Shown in pieces: positions 44,640-64,000 of a DNA stretch of 64,000 nt. Position numbers and translations under genes: made by a program. A model generated the notes under the pieces. The model ran no database searches and was not told where the DNA came from. It saw only the letters and a list, made by a program, of their open reading frames with translations. The DNA is from Glandiceps talaboti (lineage: Eukaryota > Hemichordata > Enteropneusta > Spengelidae): the NCBI RefSeq assembly GCF_964340395.1, contig NC_135565.1, positions 19,132,709-19,196,708 of the forward strand, given 5' to 3'. Numbering within the stretch: the stretch's first letter is position 1; each line of letters begins with the position of its first letter.

Positions 44640-45597
44640 CAGATTACAATAACCAAATGGTAAGTGCTTTCGGCTAAGATAACACCAGTGTTGAGCATTC
44701 AAAGTGACAAACGTTCGTAAAGACCAAGCCTATAACAAAATAAATAGAATGACTTTGCAAGTATGAGAACAGTGGTGGATTGGATACTCATCAAAACTCT
44801 AATACTGATTATATTATAGCATTACCAATTCCAGTGAATTTTGTGACGTCATCGCTGTACATTATTACTGATAATGTACTCCGTTATTGGGCATCGCGGC
44901 CCTGGAACGAGCATAATAATACAAGCTTATGGCCGTAAGGCAATAAAGGTGTGGGTATTTAAGAACAGGGAAATTATGGGGTAAACACCATAAGAATTCT
45001 TTTTAGAAGATTGAAATTAAAATTAAACAAATTTGTGTTCACAGCAGTTCATTGAAGTGTATATGTGTGTGTACGTGTACGTACGTGTGTCGCTATGATT
45101 AATATTCAGGTTCCGGGCCGAACATGGCAGACGATGTTCAGCGCTGTGTATATTATACGTTGTTTTGCATTTCTCGGTCTACAAATTCACTGGAATTGGC
45201 AAAACTATAAAATAATAACAATAATGTACGCCCTCCCAGTCCATAATGAACTCAAGCAAACTTTGCACTCCATAATGGGCTCGGCTGTCGCCTCGCCCAT
45301 TATGTCGTTCAAAGTTTGCTTTCGTCCATTATGGGCTGGGAGGGCGTACATTATTGTTTAAATAATGTCCAACCAATCCACCATCCAAGATTCAAAGACC
45401 TCCATATCAGTAAATCAAGGAATCCTTCCCCAAAATATATAATTGAATTGTTTTCATTTTCTTCAAATCAACAGATTTACTTATACGTCTGTTCCCTGGT
45501 GCTCTCGTACCTTATTTCCTTCGTGGTATCATTGATGGCAGAAGCACCGATGATGCGTTTAGAGAAGATTTTATTGAAGAAATTCAAGAGGACATGA
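31561..45597 (+). CDS. NRF-6-like acyltransferase, tandem copy 1 (15 exons)
   Basis: Exons: 31561-31933, 34442-34602, 34810-34891, 35858-35948, 36575-36747, 37512-37679, 38374-38470, 38989-39078, 39615-39792, 40501-40580, 41022-41120, 41451-41607, 43505-43691, 44032-44174 and 45475-45597. All have AG/GT borders and consistent phases, giving 2202 nt or 733 residues, usual for the family. A signal peptide (1-20) precedes a lumenal NRF domain (about 110-220) with paired cysteines. A first membrane segment (about 230-255) follows, then the acyltransferase-3 domain (about 300-725) with some ten hydrophobic segments. Family motifs are [15 protein letters not shown] (326-340), [15 protein letters not shown] (about 373-387), [10 protein letters not shown] (476-485) and [11 protein letters not shown] (661-671). 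In C. elegans NRF-6 and relatives act in lipid or yolk handling and drug uptake. The acyl donor and acceptor are not known, and nothing here identifies the substrate. The gene looks intact. Confidence 0.92.
32983..33124. repeat. Foldback element with 31-bp inverted ends
   Basis: The left end AGTCTATAGGCTATCCGTGG continues to GATTCGAATCTC. The right end is the inverted copy (GAGATTCGAAGCCACGGATA ... TTTAGACT). About 142 bp. The orthologous copy in unit 2 is at 52851-52992. Confidence 0.75.
33912..33990. repeat. Short dispersed repeat, family E
   Basis: It matches 28505-28590 and the orthologous 53819-53900. It contains CGTACCTTACAGACTATAC and GATGTGTGAGGGCGTCCCG. Confidence 0.5.
34442..34602 (+). 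CDS. NRF copy 1 exon 2 (residues 125-178)
   Basis: Core of the NRF domain: [19 protein letters not shown], then GECRN and GKYCQ, whose cysteines probably form disulfides in the lumen or outside the cell. Confidence 0.93.
34810..34891 (+). CDS. NRF copy 1 exon 3 (residues 179-205)
   Basis: It encodes [20 protein letters not shown]. The GLCVPDTC motif is a standard late element of the NRF domain. Confidence 0.93.
34892..35857 (+). other. NRF copy 1 intron 3
   Basis: It carries a (TATATG)n run at 35338-35390 and about 190 bp after it (to about 35595) that copy 2 lacks. It lacks the roughly 315-bp segment present in copy 2 at 54807-55123. The remainder aligns between copies. Confidence 0.65.
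35858..35948 (+). CDS. NRF copy 1 exon 4 (residues 206-235)
   Basis: It ends the NRF domain ([20 protein letters not shown]) and leads into the first membrane span. Confidence 0.9.
36575..36747 (+). CDS. NRF copy 1 exon 5 (residues 236-293)
   Basis: It contains a membrane span ([20 protein letters not shown]) followed by a hydrophilic loop with [11 protein letters not shown]. Copy 2 has three extra residues in this loop. Confidence 0.92.
36956..37366. mobile_element. Copy-1-only inverted-repeat element containing a perfect hairpin
   Basis: The ends are TA-repeat flanked and inverted: TTTTGGTAGTACTGGAACTC on the left, and on the right GAAAGAGTTCCAGTCCTACC before another TA run. Inside, 36982-37121 is an almost perfect 140-bp palindrome. 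A direct repeat built on GCTCTGCCACTGCGGTATAG occurs twice (about 37131 and 37218). Copy 2 lacks the whole element at the matching place in intron 5. It is probably a non-autonomous DNA transposon with a rearranged interior. Confidence 0.7.
37512..37679 (+). CDS. NRF copy 1 exon 6: acyltransferase signature (residues 294-349)
   Basis: It carries [20 protein letters not shown] and the conserved [18 protein letters not shown]. His326 is the family's proposed catalytic residue at the start of the acyltransferase-3 domain, and His340 is also conserved. Confidence 0.95.
38374..38470 (+). CDS. NRF copy 1 exon 7 (residues 350-381)
   Basis: It ends with [12 protein letters not shown], the beginning of the next membrane segment and a strong family motif. 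Confidence 0.93.
38989..39078 (+). CDS. NRF copy 1 exon 8 (residues 382-411)
   Basis: It encodes [20 protein letters not shown] and [10 protein letters not shown]. All 90 bases are identical in copy 2, the most conserved exon of the pair. Confidence 0.95.
39615..39792 (+). CDS. NRF copy 1 exon 9 (residues 412-471)
   Basis: A membrane segment ([16 protein letters not shown]) and then a loop with [20 protein letters not shown] and the NNL motif typical of the family. Confidence 0.95.
40023..40275. mobile_element. MITE, family D, in NRF copy 1 intron 9
   Basis: Ends are CAATAGGGACCTTGCAA and TTGCAAGTTCCCTATTG. The orthologous insertion lies at 60427-60680 in copy 2, so it inserted before the duplication. 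Confidence 0.85.
40501..40580 (+). CDS. NRF copy 1 exon 10 (residues 472-497)
   Basis: It encodes [20 protein letters not shown], the best-known motif of NRF-type acyltransferases. Differences from copy 2 are all synonymous. Confidence 0.95.
40616..40986. repeat. Expanded (TATG)n/(ATGG)n and (TATC)n microsatellite
   Basis: About 370 bp in intron 10. The copy 2 counterpart (61024-61090) is under 70 bp, so the tract has expanded or contracted since the duplication. It is open in several frames but not coding. Confidence 0.95.
41022..41120 (+). CDS. NRF copy 1 exon 11 (residues 498-530)
   Basis: A membrane segment ([20 protein letters not shown]) and the start of an extramembrane loop. Confidence 0.92.
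41451..41607 (+). CDS. NRF copy 1 exon 12 (residues 531-583)
   Basis: A variable Thr/Asn/Ala-rich loop, then [20 protein letters not shown], a conserved family block entering a membrane segment, and a basic end ([10 protein letters not shown]). Confidence 0.93.
41900..43418. mobile_element. Copy-1-only 1.5-kb intron 12 insert with 145-bp minisatellite
   Basis: Copy 2 reads straight across this interval (near 61966). Inside, about seven units of 145-149 bp each carry ATTAATTATGCAAATTATTC. Units start near 42305, 42454, 42601, 42746 and 42891, with weaker ones on each side. CCTCCCGTAAGGG at about 41993 is repeated inverted at about 43230. The right copy also forms a local hairpin, CCTCCCGTA-CCCT-TACGGGAGG, just before the end. 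CAGA and CATCAT microsatellites follow. Subterminal inverted repeats, central tandem repeats and a 3' hairpin resemble DINE/HINE (Helentron-related) elements. Confidence 0.6.
43505..43691 (+). CDS. NRF copy 1 exon 13 (residues 584-645)
   Basis: A membrane segment ([17 protein letters not shown]), the loop with HNHPLSR, then [20 protein letters not shown], a further membrane segment. Several conservative changes separate it from copy 2. Confidence 0.95.
44032..44174 (+). CDS. NRF copy 1 exon 14 (residues 646-693)
   Basis: It encodes [20 protein letters not shown] with conserved His671. This motif is near-invariant in NRF-type proteins. Confidence 0.95.
44568..44638. repeat. (GATT)n microsatellite
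   Basis: About 17 units at the left end of an intron 14 segment (to about 45385) that copy 2 lacks. Confidence 0.95.
45216..45359. mobile_element. 144-bp foldback element, copy 1 intron 14 only
   Basis: The arms AACAATAATGTACGCCCTCC (left) and the inverse at the right end pair for more than 50 bp, including GCAAACTTTG and CAAAGTTTGC. Copy 2 lacks it. There is no coding sequence. Confidence 0.75.
45475..45597 (+). CDS. NRF copy 1 exon 15 (residues 694-733)
   Basis: The last membrane segment ([20 protein letters not shown]) followed by a basic tail ending KKFKRT. The stop is TGA here and TAA in copy 2. Confidence 0.95.
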   Translation: MYLYVCSLVLSYLISFVVSLMAEAPMMRLEKILLKKFKRT

Positions 45598-46152
45598 TAA
45601 CAATGACAAAAATGCATCGACTATGCAAAGTCTTTCATGAAACCATGAATCTATCTTGATGATTTCAATTTAAGCTTCATGATCAATCTTCTAGGTTTCA
45701 GTAACTACTGTTACCACAAACTCAAAGCCTGGCGTCAAAGCCTGGCGTCTAGCTATCTTCAGTCATTGTTGTCAACGTCAAAATCATGTCCATGCTATCC
45801 AATAGTGTTCTGCAGTAGTATTCTGAATTAAATAACACAATAGCTAAGACCAAATTATCGTAGGAACAAATAGTTACTGATTTCTTACACTTCGACTTTC
45901 GCTTCAATTGTATATCTACACACAATTCCTTGTTTCGGTTTACTTCCATCCGTTTGAATTTGTAAATATATTTGCATAAAACTGTTTGATAAGTTCGTTA
46001 GTGATGTCATAAAATTTGAAATAATTGGACCAGAAGGAACATGTTGTTATATTTGATTTGTATTTACATAACTGTTAAAGTACCTTGTTAGATAAACAAA
46101 TGACATTTGAAACAATTCGTATGTAGTACCGTTCCTCTATTAACATCAGTAG

Positions 46153-46158
46153 AATAAA
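46153..46158 (+). terminator. Candidate polyadenylation signal, NRF copy 1
   Basis: AATAAA lies about 555 bases after the stop codon and is conserved at 63961-63966 downstream of copy 2. That conservation is partly trivial, because the duplicate is recent. Confidence 0.35.
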
Positions 46159-46160
46159 CT

Positions 46161-46233
46161 CAGAGGCTTGCCTTGATGTTATTATCTGTAAGACGGTCCC
46201 TACACTAAGATAGTAACACTCAGACAAGTCTCC
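46161..46233. repeat. Foldback repeat, family A, diverged copy
   Basis: The arms AGAGGCTTGCCTTGATGTTA and AACACTCAGACAAGTCT are imperfectly inverted and resemble those of 1085-1177. The window's last bases (from about 63970) are the start of the orthologous copy in unit 2. Confidence 0.45.
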
Positions 46234-48590
46234 TGGACAACAGCAGAAAGCATACTTACCGTCAATTTTGTGGCAAGTCCCTTGGACAGTAGCAGAAAGT
46301 ATACGTACCATTAATTTTGTTTCTGATGATAAGTTCATCTATCAGTGATCCCAAGTGAATAGATCGGATCGTACTGAATTCTAAATGAGTTACAAGTGAC
46401 TAGATCTAGATAGGATCTTAATCAAGTAAGTTACAAGTGCATAGCTTTGATCCTAATGAAGTAAGTTACACGTCAAGAGATTGGGGAATGCAGTGAGTTA
46501 CACGTGAACAGATTGGACCCTAATCATGTGAGTTTTAAGAGTATAGATCGGATTCTAATGAAGTGAAATACGAGTGAATAGATCGGATCTAAACCAACTA
46601 ACAGTTGAGTGACTAAATCAGATCCCAATCAAGTGAGTTATAAGTGAATAGATTGGATTGGCCCAACTGACTTACCATAGATCGGATCTTGACCAACTGA
46701 CTTACCAGCGAATAGCCAACTGTTCTGTAAGTGAATAGATGAGATCCTAATCAAGTGGGTAAATCGGATATTAGGTACGTGTGAATGTATGATGTATGAT
46801 TGAGAAATGCAATCACATCCGTCTCAAAAAAATAAAACAATATATATTAAACAAAGTTTATGAAATTATTTTCGTTGTTTTTTAAATATAACTACTACTA
46901 AACTTTAATTTTTCAATTTTTCAAAGCTACAGATTAATAAATACATCTCTTGTGAATTCAAACTATATGTCGTTTTACATACTAGTCATTGAGCCGCTAT
47001 GCTGCCACTTGTGGGTGCTGTGCAAGCTATTAAACAAAAAAATGTAAGTGCATAAAATAAACCATAAACAAATAGCTATAAATATACATTCAAATATAAC
47101 ATGAACTCTGTCTCTTGATACATCCAATACATATGGTATGGCATCACAACACTGCACCATGGCAACCTTTAAGCAACTGTTATTTGTTATAAAATTGACT
47201 TCTCGCTATTGCACGCCATGAGTTGCATTGTGTCATCATGTGTAGCTGTACATGTAACACATAAGAAATGAAATACCTTAAGATTTACTGGCTCTAAAAT
47301 CTGTTCTTCCATTGACCTGAACATGTTGAATTGTGTACAAACATAACCAATTTAGGACACTTTGAAATGATATGTGGCAAACACTGTGACTGAAAGTGCC
47401 TGACCCAGCCTGTGTCTAGATATTGGATATTCAATGTCCATGTGCATAGTTAGTCTAGTTCCTATACATTTTTGTACATATAATGTATGATAACTATGAA
47501 CATCTCCATTAGAAGTTCCAAATTGATTTATGGTTGAGATCAATAGTTCAATTTAGGGTAAAAACTAAATTCTTTTAGTGAGGGGTGGGGTGAGAGGAGG
47601 TCCTTTATAATGAAATTTGTTTTGTACCCCAACACAAACATTTCTAAAAATGTCAAATTGAAAAATGGGAAAAAAATGTGTTATGCATGGCCCTAAAATA
47701 CATTATTGTGCCAATTAAAAAGCTATTTTTTCCTCACTACATACTGGATTTGTATTCATAGCACTACATGATACTACATACTGATTTGAAATTGATTGAG
47801 CTGTCTGCAACAATTTTACCATTTTAGTTAGAAGGGGTGAGGAAGGGGTTCTGAGGCCTTACTAAAAGAATTAGTTTTTTTACCTACTGATCTCACGGAT
47901 TCTCACCCCAAATATGTTGATTTATCATACATGTACAAACTATTGTACTGTTACTTGGCATAGCTATAGTACGAACTACATGTCTTATAAAAATAACTTT
48001 TCTGTGTTTGTGTTTCACTTCTTCTCTGATACCTGTGACCATCACCAAGTTTAATACATGTTACTAGGCTACATGTGAACCCCCCTTTTCTCTTGCTATT
48101 GTTTTACACCATAAACTATCAAGAAAGAAATATATTCCAAGGTGAATACAATATTAATCGGATTCTCAGGGAATATATATTATGTGAATGACTGATAAAC
48201 AAAGTTATAAACACAGACTTGTTTGATGATGATCTAGTAAAGGGCTATTTACTGTAGCCAGAACTTCTATAGTACTGACACGGTGCAAAGTTATGAGAAA
48301 AATTAGATTTTACATCTCCTCTGGAATATCTAGTATCCACATTGAGTGACTGTATACTGAGAGTAAAATTTTGTCAGCGGATCATAATGTTACATTTCCT
48401 TGGTATTAGAGTGTATTTATTTTCAAGGCTATCATGTTGCCAACAATATACTGGACAACATAGCCAGAAGTAAGTGAATTGAATTAGTAATCTAGTTTAG
48501 AAACTGCTGTAGTACAGAAAACATTTTTATGACATTTTTTAATTTCTATTTTGAAACAATGACATTTATCACATTTCATTATTCAAAACC
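46234..48590. other. Right part of unit 1 after the NRF gene
   Basis: No gene recognised. It begins with a degenerate tandem repeat (46350-46770). The rest is unique AT-rich DNA. The matching part of unit 2 lies outside the window, so I cannot tell where unit 1 ends. Confidence 0.6.
46350..46770. repeat. Degenerate minisatellite with units of about 40 bp
   Basis: About ten diverged units built on GTGAATAGATCGGATCCTAA and TCAAGTGAGTTACA. Divergence suggests an old array. Confidence 0.65.
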
Positions 48591-49541
48591 TTGAGGAGGG
48601 CAAACGTTGATTTTACAGGCGAACTGTATGTTGAACTGGAAGTTGGCAAGGAAGCCAAACGGTATGTTTGTTTCTTTACGTGTGCCACAACACGTGGCGT
48701 ACACTTAGAATTAGTAGATAACATGACAACAAGTGCATTTCTTCCCGCATTTCGTCGATTTGCTGCCAGATGTTCATTACCGAATCGCATGCTCAGTGAC
48801 AACGCGTCAACATACATAGCGAAGGAAATTCACGAACTTATGAAGTCTCCATCGGTGAAAGCGTTTCTCGCGAACCACCTCGTACAGTGGGACTTTATTC
48901 CCAAGAGAGCCCCTTGGTTCGGAGGCTTTTGGGAACGATTAATCGGCATCACAAAACTCTGTCTGAAAAAGGTACTACGACGTGCATACGTATACGAAGA
49001 TGAACTCAGAACGCTACTCGCTGAAGTAGAGGCCGTCATAAATGATCGACCACCAACAGTGTTTACGGTGACTCCAATGAGCCGCTACCCTTGACTCCAT
49101 CGCAACTTATAGTCGGTCGAAATATAACAACGCTACCATATGACGAAATTGACATCAACGAACTACGCGATCCAAATTATATGACACAACCACTCTTAGA
49201 AAAGAGATCGCATCGTCTCGCAAAACTCTTGCAACACTTCCACACCCGGTGGATCGAGGAATATTTGACTGCATTGAAAGAACGGGATTTCAATGTCACA
49301 AAAGGCTCCACTAAAAATGAAATCTAAGTCGGAGATATCGTACTTGTCCACGACGATCAGGAAAAAACGTACGCATTGGAAACTCGCTGTCGTACAAAAA
49401 CTCAACCCTGGCAACGATGGACTAGTTCGTTCAGCCGAAATCAAGACGGCAAATGGATACAGTAATCGCCCAGTTACTAAACTGTATCCTCTCAAGATTA
49501 ACAATGACGATACCAGTGAAACCGAATCGACTGAATCATGA
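48591..49541 (+). pseudogene. BEL/Pao-type retrotransposon integrase remnant, broken
   Basis: This is the 3' end of a pol gene. Catalytic-core residues are visible: Asp in DFTGELY, Asp in MLSDNAS, and Glu in FGGFWERLIG. A second conserved block starting LTPSQLIVGRN and a C-terminal DUF5641-like block (VGDIVLVHDD to KLYPL) follow. It is not functional as it stands. The frame shifts near 49085, an in-frame TAA lies at 49325-49327, and the frame shifts again near 49360. Gag, protease and reverse transcriptase are absent on the left, so it is 5'-truncated. It belongs to a retrotransposon class found in many invertebrates. Confidence 0.85.
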
Positions 49542-49647
49542 TCAGTAGTCGAGACGTGTGACGCTACAAGATCACTCTCAACGTCCGGTAAGACAGGCAA
49601 CCAAGACCGCCATGAAGAAAATCAAGGCATTCGGCCCTCGCTAGCGA

Positions 49648-49935
49648 TGTTCGGGCGTGTGTCGTATTCTCTCGGAAGAACATCCGAGGTCTAGCAGATA
49701 GACTACACTTTAGCTTGCCAATGAGTCACGCCGTGCCAGGTCTCACTTTCCCAAGACTTGCCAATGAGTCACGTCTTAACTGACCAATGAGTCACGCCGT
49801 GCCAGGTATCTGACAGTTTGTATTTATATAATGCGTCGATGGCATAACACACTACGTGTAAATAAGCAATATCATCTGTGCCACAACGACCTTCTTACGT
49901 TGTCTGGAGATTATGATCATTACGGTTGCACCCAG
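49648..49935 (+). mobile_element. Probable 3' LTR of the BEL/Pao remnant, overlapping the left edge of unit 2
   Basis: It begins TGTTCGGGCG just after the pol remnant, as BEL/Pao LTRs usually begin TGTT. It contains TATATAA-like sequence near 49825 and three TGAGTCA sites at 49722, 49765 and 49788. From about 49705 it matches 29417-29662 at the left edge of unit 1. The right end is not defined, because homology with unit 1 simply continues. Confidence 0.5.
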
Positions 49936-51242
49936 CTTTTCCAAATAGTATGTCACTGTAACCCGGACCTTCTAGTTTTGGGGACAAAATAAAAATCCTT
50001 ATTTATTCTCACATTTCGCCATCACATATTTATGAAAAGACACACAAGCCTGGTTGAACGTGTTTAATAATAATAATAATAATAATAATAAATTATCTTT
50101 ATTTATACTGGATAGTTTTAAGCATATAAACACCTGTCTCCCAAGAAGTCCAGTGAGGGCCATCCCTCGTGGTTCAGTGTTAATGCAGGAGGAAACCGGA
50201 GAACCCGGGGAAAACCTGCGTTGTTCGGTAGAGTCAAACTGAACGACACTCTTCTTACTTACAGCGTGGTAAATTTAATCGAACCCTGAATGGGGTTCGA
50301 ACCCCGACCGCAGTGGTAAGAGGCAAGTGGTTTAAAACAAAAAACCAATACCACTATGATATCCCTCCCTTAGTGTTTGAAACAAAACACACGTTTTTTT
50401 ATATCCTGGTTGTTCTATACCACGACGTGTCTACTTCATTGGTTCTACGGCGACGAAAGCAGCAGTCAAACATTCCAATTTATACAAACGCCCTCCTAAG
50501 GAAACCAGATTGTATTGACCTAGCTAGTTATGTATGATTTATTTATTTAACCTTTGACTGGTTATTTTGCAGTAATATATTTAGCACCCTGTATTTTTCT
50601 TTAAGTTCAAGTTTAAAGTCCATTGGGCTAGGAGGTTTTAATATTCACTTTCTTGGGAGATTGTACTAAAGATATGTAATTTAACACTTCATGTCACTGT
50701 AGTAAAAAAATACTAATTACTACTAACTAATAGATTAGTATGAAATATTCACCCATAAAAATTATTGTTCAGTTCCCGTTCTTGGATGCATTCAAATGCA
50801 ACCAATACCACTACGATATCCCTCTACGGTTTCCCAAGTTTTTATATAATATTGAGGATGATGTATTATTTTTCTTCAAAATGGACAACTCAAACATCAC
50901 GCAGTAGAAATGTTAGACAATATTACAGTTATTCAGGAGTCGTGTCATGACGAATGCACTGATTTGTTGTTGTATTTGTGATAAAATTTACCGGTATATA
51001 TAGTAAAAAAACTGAACTTTCTTTTCATTTTATCAAGCGAGCCACTTGTATGGAGAATACACTTATTCGTAGCACCATTATTCGATAGTTCGTATCCGTC
51101 GATTCCCTGGTATAATTCCAGGCAAAGTTACGCATCCCTGTGCTCCGGCCGGTCAAAAATGACAAACCATTGTTGCTGGCGACTGTAACTGTCGTCACTC
51201 TAGCTCTATCTACTTTTAAAATTCGATGAGTAATGCATATAT
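49936..51242 (+). other. Upstream region of NRF-like gene copy 2
   Basis: It is collinear with 29663-31381 except for the SINE-like insert and small indels. No gene recognised. Confidence 0.6.
50066..50375 (-). mobile_element. tRNA-derived SINE-like insertion, copy 2 only
   Basis: It is absent from the matching site in unit 1 (near 29823). Read on the minus strand, the head at the right has an A-box-like TAGTGGTATTGG (about 50345-50356) and a B-box-like GGTTCGAACC (50294-50303). The body includes the GC-rich block at 50191-50220 (AGGAAACCGGAGAACCCGGG on the plus strand), a type of sequence common in animal SINEs. The tail is (ATT)n at the left. A short GTGTTT flank occurs on both sides and may be the target-site duplication. 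Confidence 0.65.
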
Positions 51243-51304
51243 CACGTGATCGACAATGGTGACCTATAGACTTATATATAAAGGCGAGGTGTCGTCTGAC
51301 GTCA
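51243..51304 (+). promoter_or_regulatory. NRF copy 2 promoter: E-box, TATA box and CRE
   Basis: CACGTG lies at 51243-51248, a canonical TATATAAA at 51275-51282, and TGACGTCA at 51297-51304. The ATG is 125 bp after the CRE. The TATA box would place transcription start near 51305. Copy 1 has the two palindromes at identical spacing but a degraded TATA. Confidence 0.5.
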
Positions 51305-51421
51305 GTGACCTCTTCGCCGTCAAGTGAGAGGGAGGAGAGCCGTCAACAGACACGAGTTCACAGTCACTATTTCAATTCCAGTCAAGTGTCTGCGTTATAA
51401 TCATACCAGACGATATATATA

Positions 51422-63397
<11,976 letters not shown>

Positions 63398-64000
63398 TAA
63401 CAATGACAAAAATGCATAGACTATGCAAAGTCCTTCGTAAAACCATGAATCTATCTTGATGATTTCAAATTAAGCTTCATGATCAATCTTTTAGGTTTCA
63501 GTAACTATTGTTACCACAAACTCGAAGCCTGGCGTCAAAGCCTGGCGTCTAGCTATCTTCAGTCAAATCACAACGTATGTGGAAAAAGGCCATTGTTGTC
63601 AACGTCAGAATCATGTCCATGCTATCCAATAGTAGTGCAGTAGCATTGTGAATTAAATAATACAATAGCTAAGACCAAATTATCGTAGGAACAACACTTC
63701 GACTTTCGCTTCAATTGTATATCTACACACATTTCCTTGTTTCGCTTTACTTCCATCCGTTTGAATTAGTAAATATATTTGCATAAAACTGTTTGATAAG
63801 TTCGCTAGTGATGTCATAAAATTTAAAATAATTGGACCAGAAGGAACATGTTGTTATATTTAATTTGTATTTACATAACTGTTACAGTACTTTGTTAGAT
63901 AAAACAAATGACATTTGAAACAATTCGTATGTAGTACCGTTCCTCTATTAACATCAGTGGAATAAACCCAGAGGCTTGCATTGATGTTATTATCTGTAAG
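63398..64000 (+). other. 3' flank of NRF copy 2
   Basis: It aligns with 45598-46192 behind copy 1, including a candidate AATAAA at 63961-63966. It is cut by the window edge within the family A foldback. No other gene recognised. Confidence 0.65.

Noticed and set aside
48591-49541. An active integrase gene
   Set aside because: There are two frame changes and an in-frame stop, and the 5' part of pol is missing. It is a relic.
50285-50360. A functional tRNA gene on the minus strand
   Set aside because: A- and B-box-like blocks are present, but no complete cloverleaf can be drawn and it sits inside a SINE-like insert.

Overview
The window is eukaryotic, AT-rich DNA from an animal, most likely a marine invertebrate. 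The evidence is genes split by GT-AG introns, an ETS transcription factor, two NRF-6-type membrane acyltransferases, a broken BEL/Pao retrotransposon, and dense microsatellites, foldback elements and MITE-like repeats. I cannot name the species. No rRNA, tRNA, bacterial operon or CRISPR array was seen.

Layout. Positions 1-17142 hold no gene I can support, only simple repeats and dispersed repeats. Positions 17306-26899 (+) carry a five-exon gene whose exon phases join into one 396-residue protein. It has a Pointed (PNT/SAM) domain, an acidic stretch, an AT-hook-like motif and a C-terminal ETS domain with the residue signature of the SPI (PU.1/Spi-B) class. That combination is the most unusual protein in the window, because the SPI proteins I know have no Pointed domain. 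Several MITE-like elements sit in its introns.

Positions from about 29400 to the right edge hold a tandem duplication with a period of about 19.86 kb. Each unit carries a complete 15-exon gene for a nose-resistant-to-fluoxetine (NRF-6)-like protein: a signal peptide, a cysteine-containing NRF domain and a multi-pass acyltransferase-3 domain. Copy 1 is 31561-45597 (733 aa) and copy 2 is 51422-63397 (736 aa). Both read intact. Every splice junction is conserved, and most changes are synonymous or conservative. The introns differ by many insertions: a SINE-like element, foldbacks, a 145-bp minisatellite element, expanded microsatellites and a stray fragment of exon 6. They therefore record what happened after the duplication.

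Between the two genes lies a frameshifted BEL/Pao integrase remnant (48591-49541) followed by an LTR-like segment. That segment is also found at the left edge of unit 1. This suggests that recombination between LTRs created the tandem pair. The LTR remnant upstream of each gene carries clustered AP-1-like sites. The ETS gene and both NRF genes share a CACGTG box followed 54-59 bp later by a full TGACGTCA element, about 105-125 bp before the ATG.
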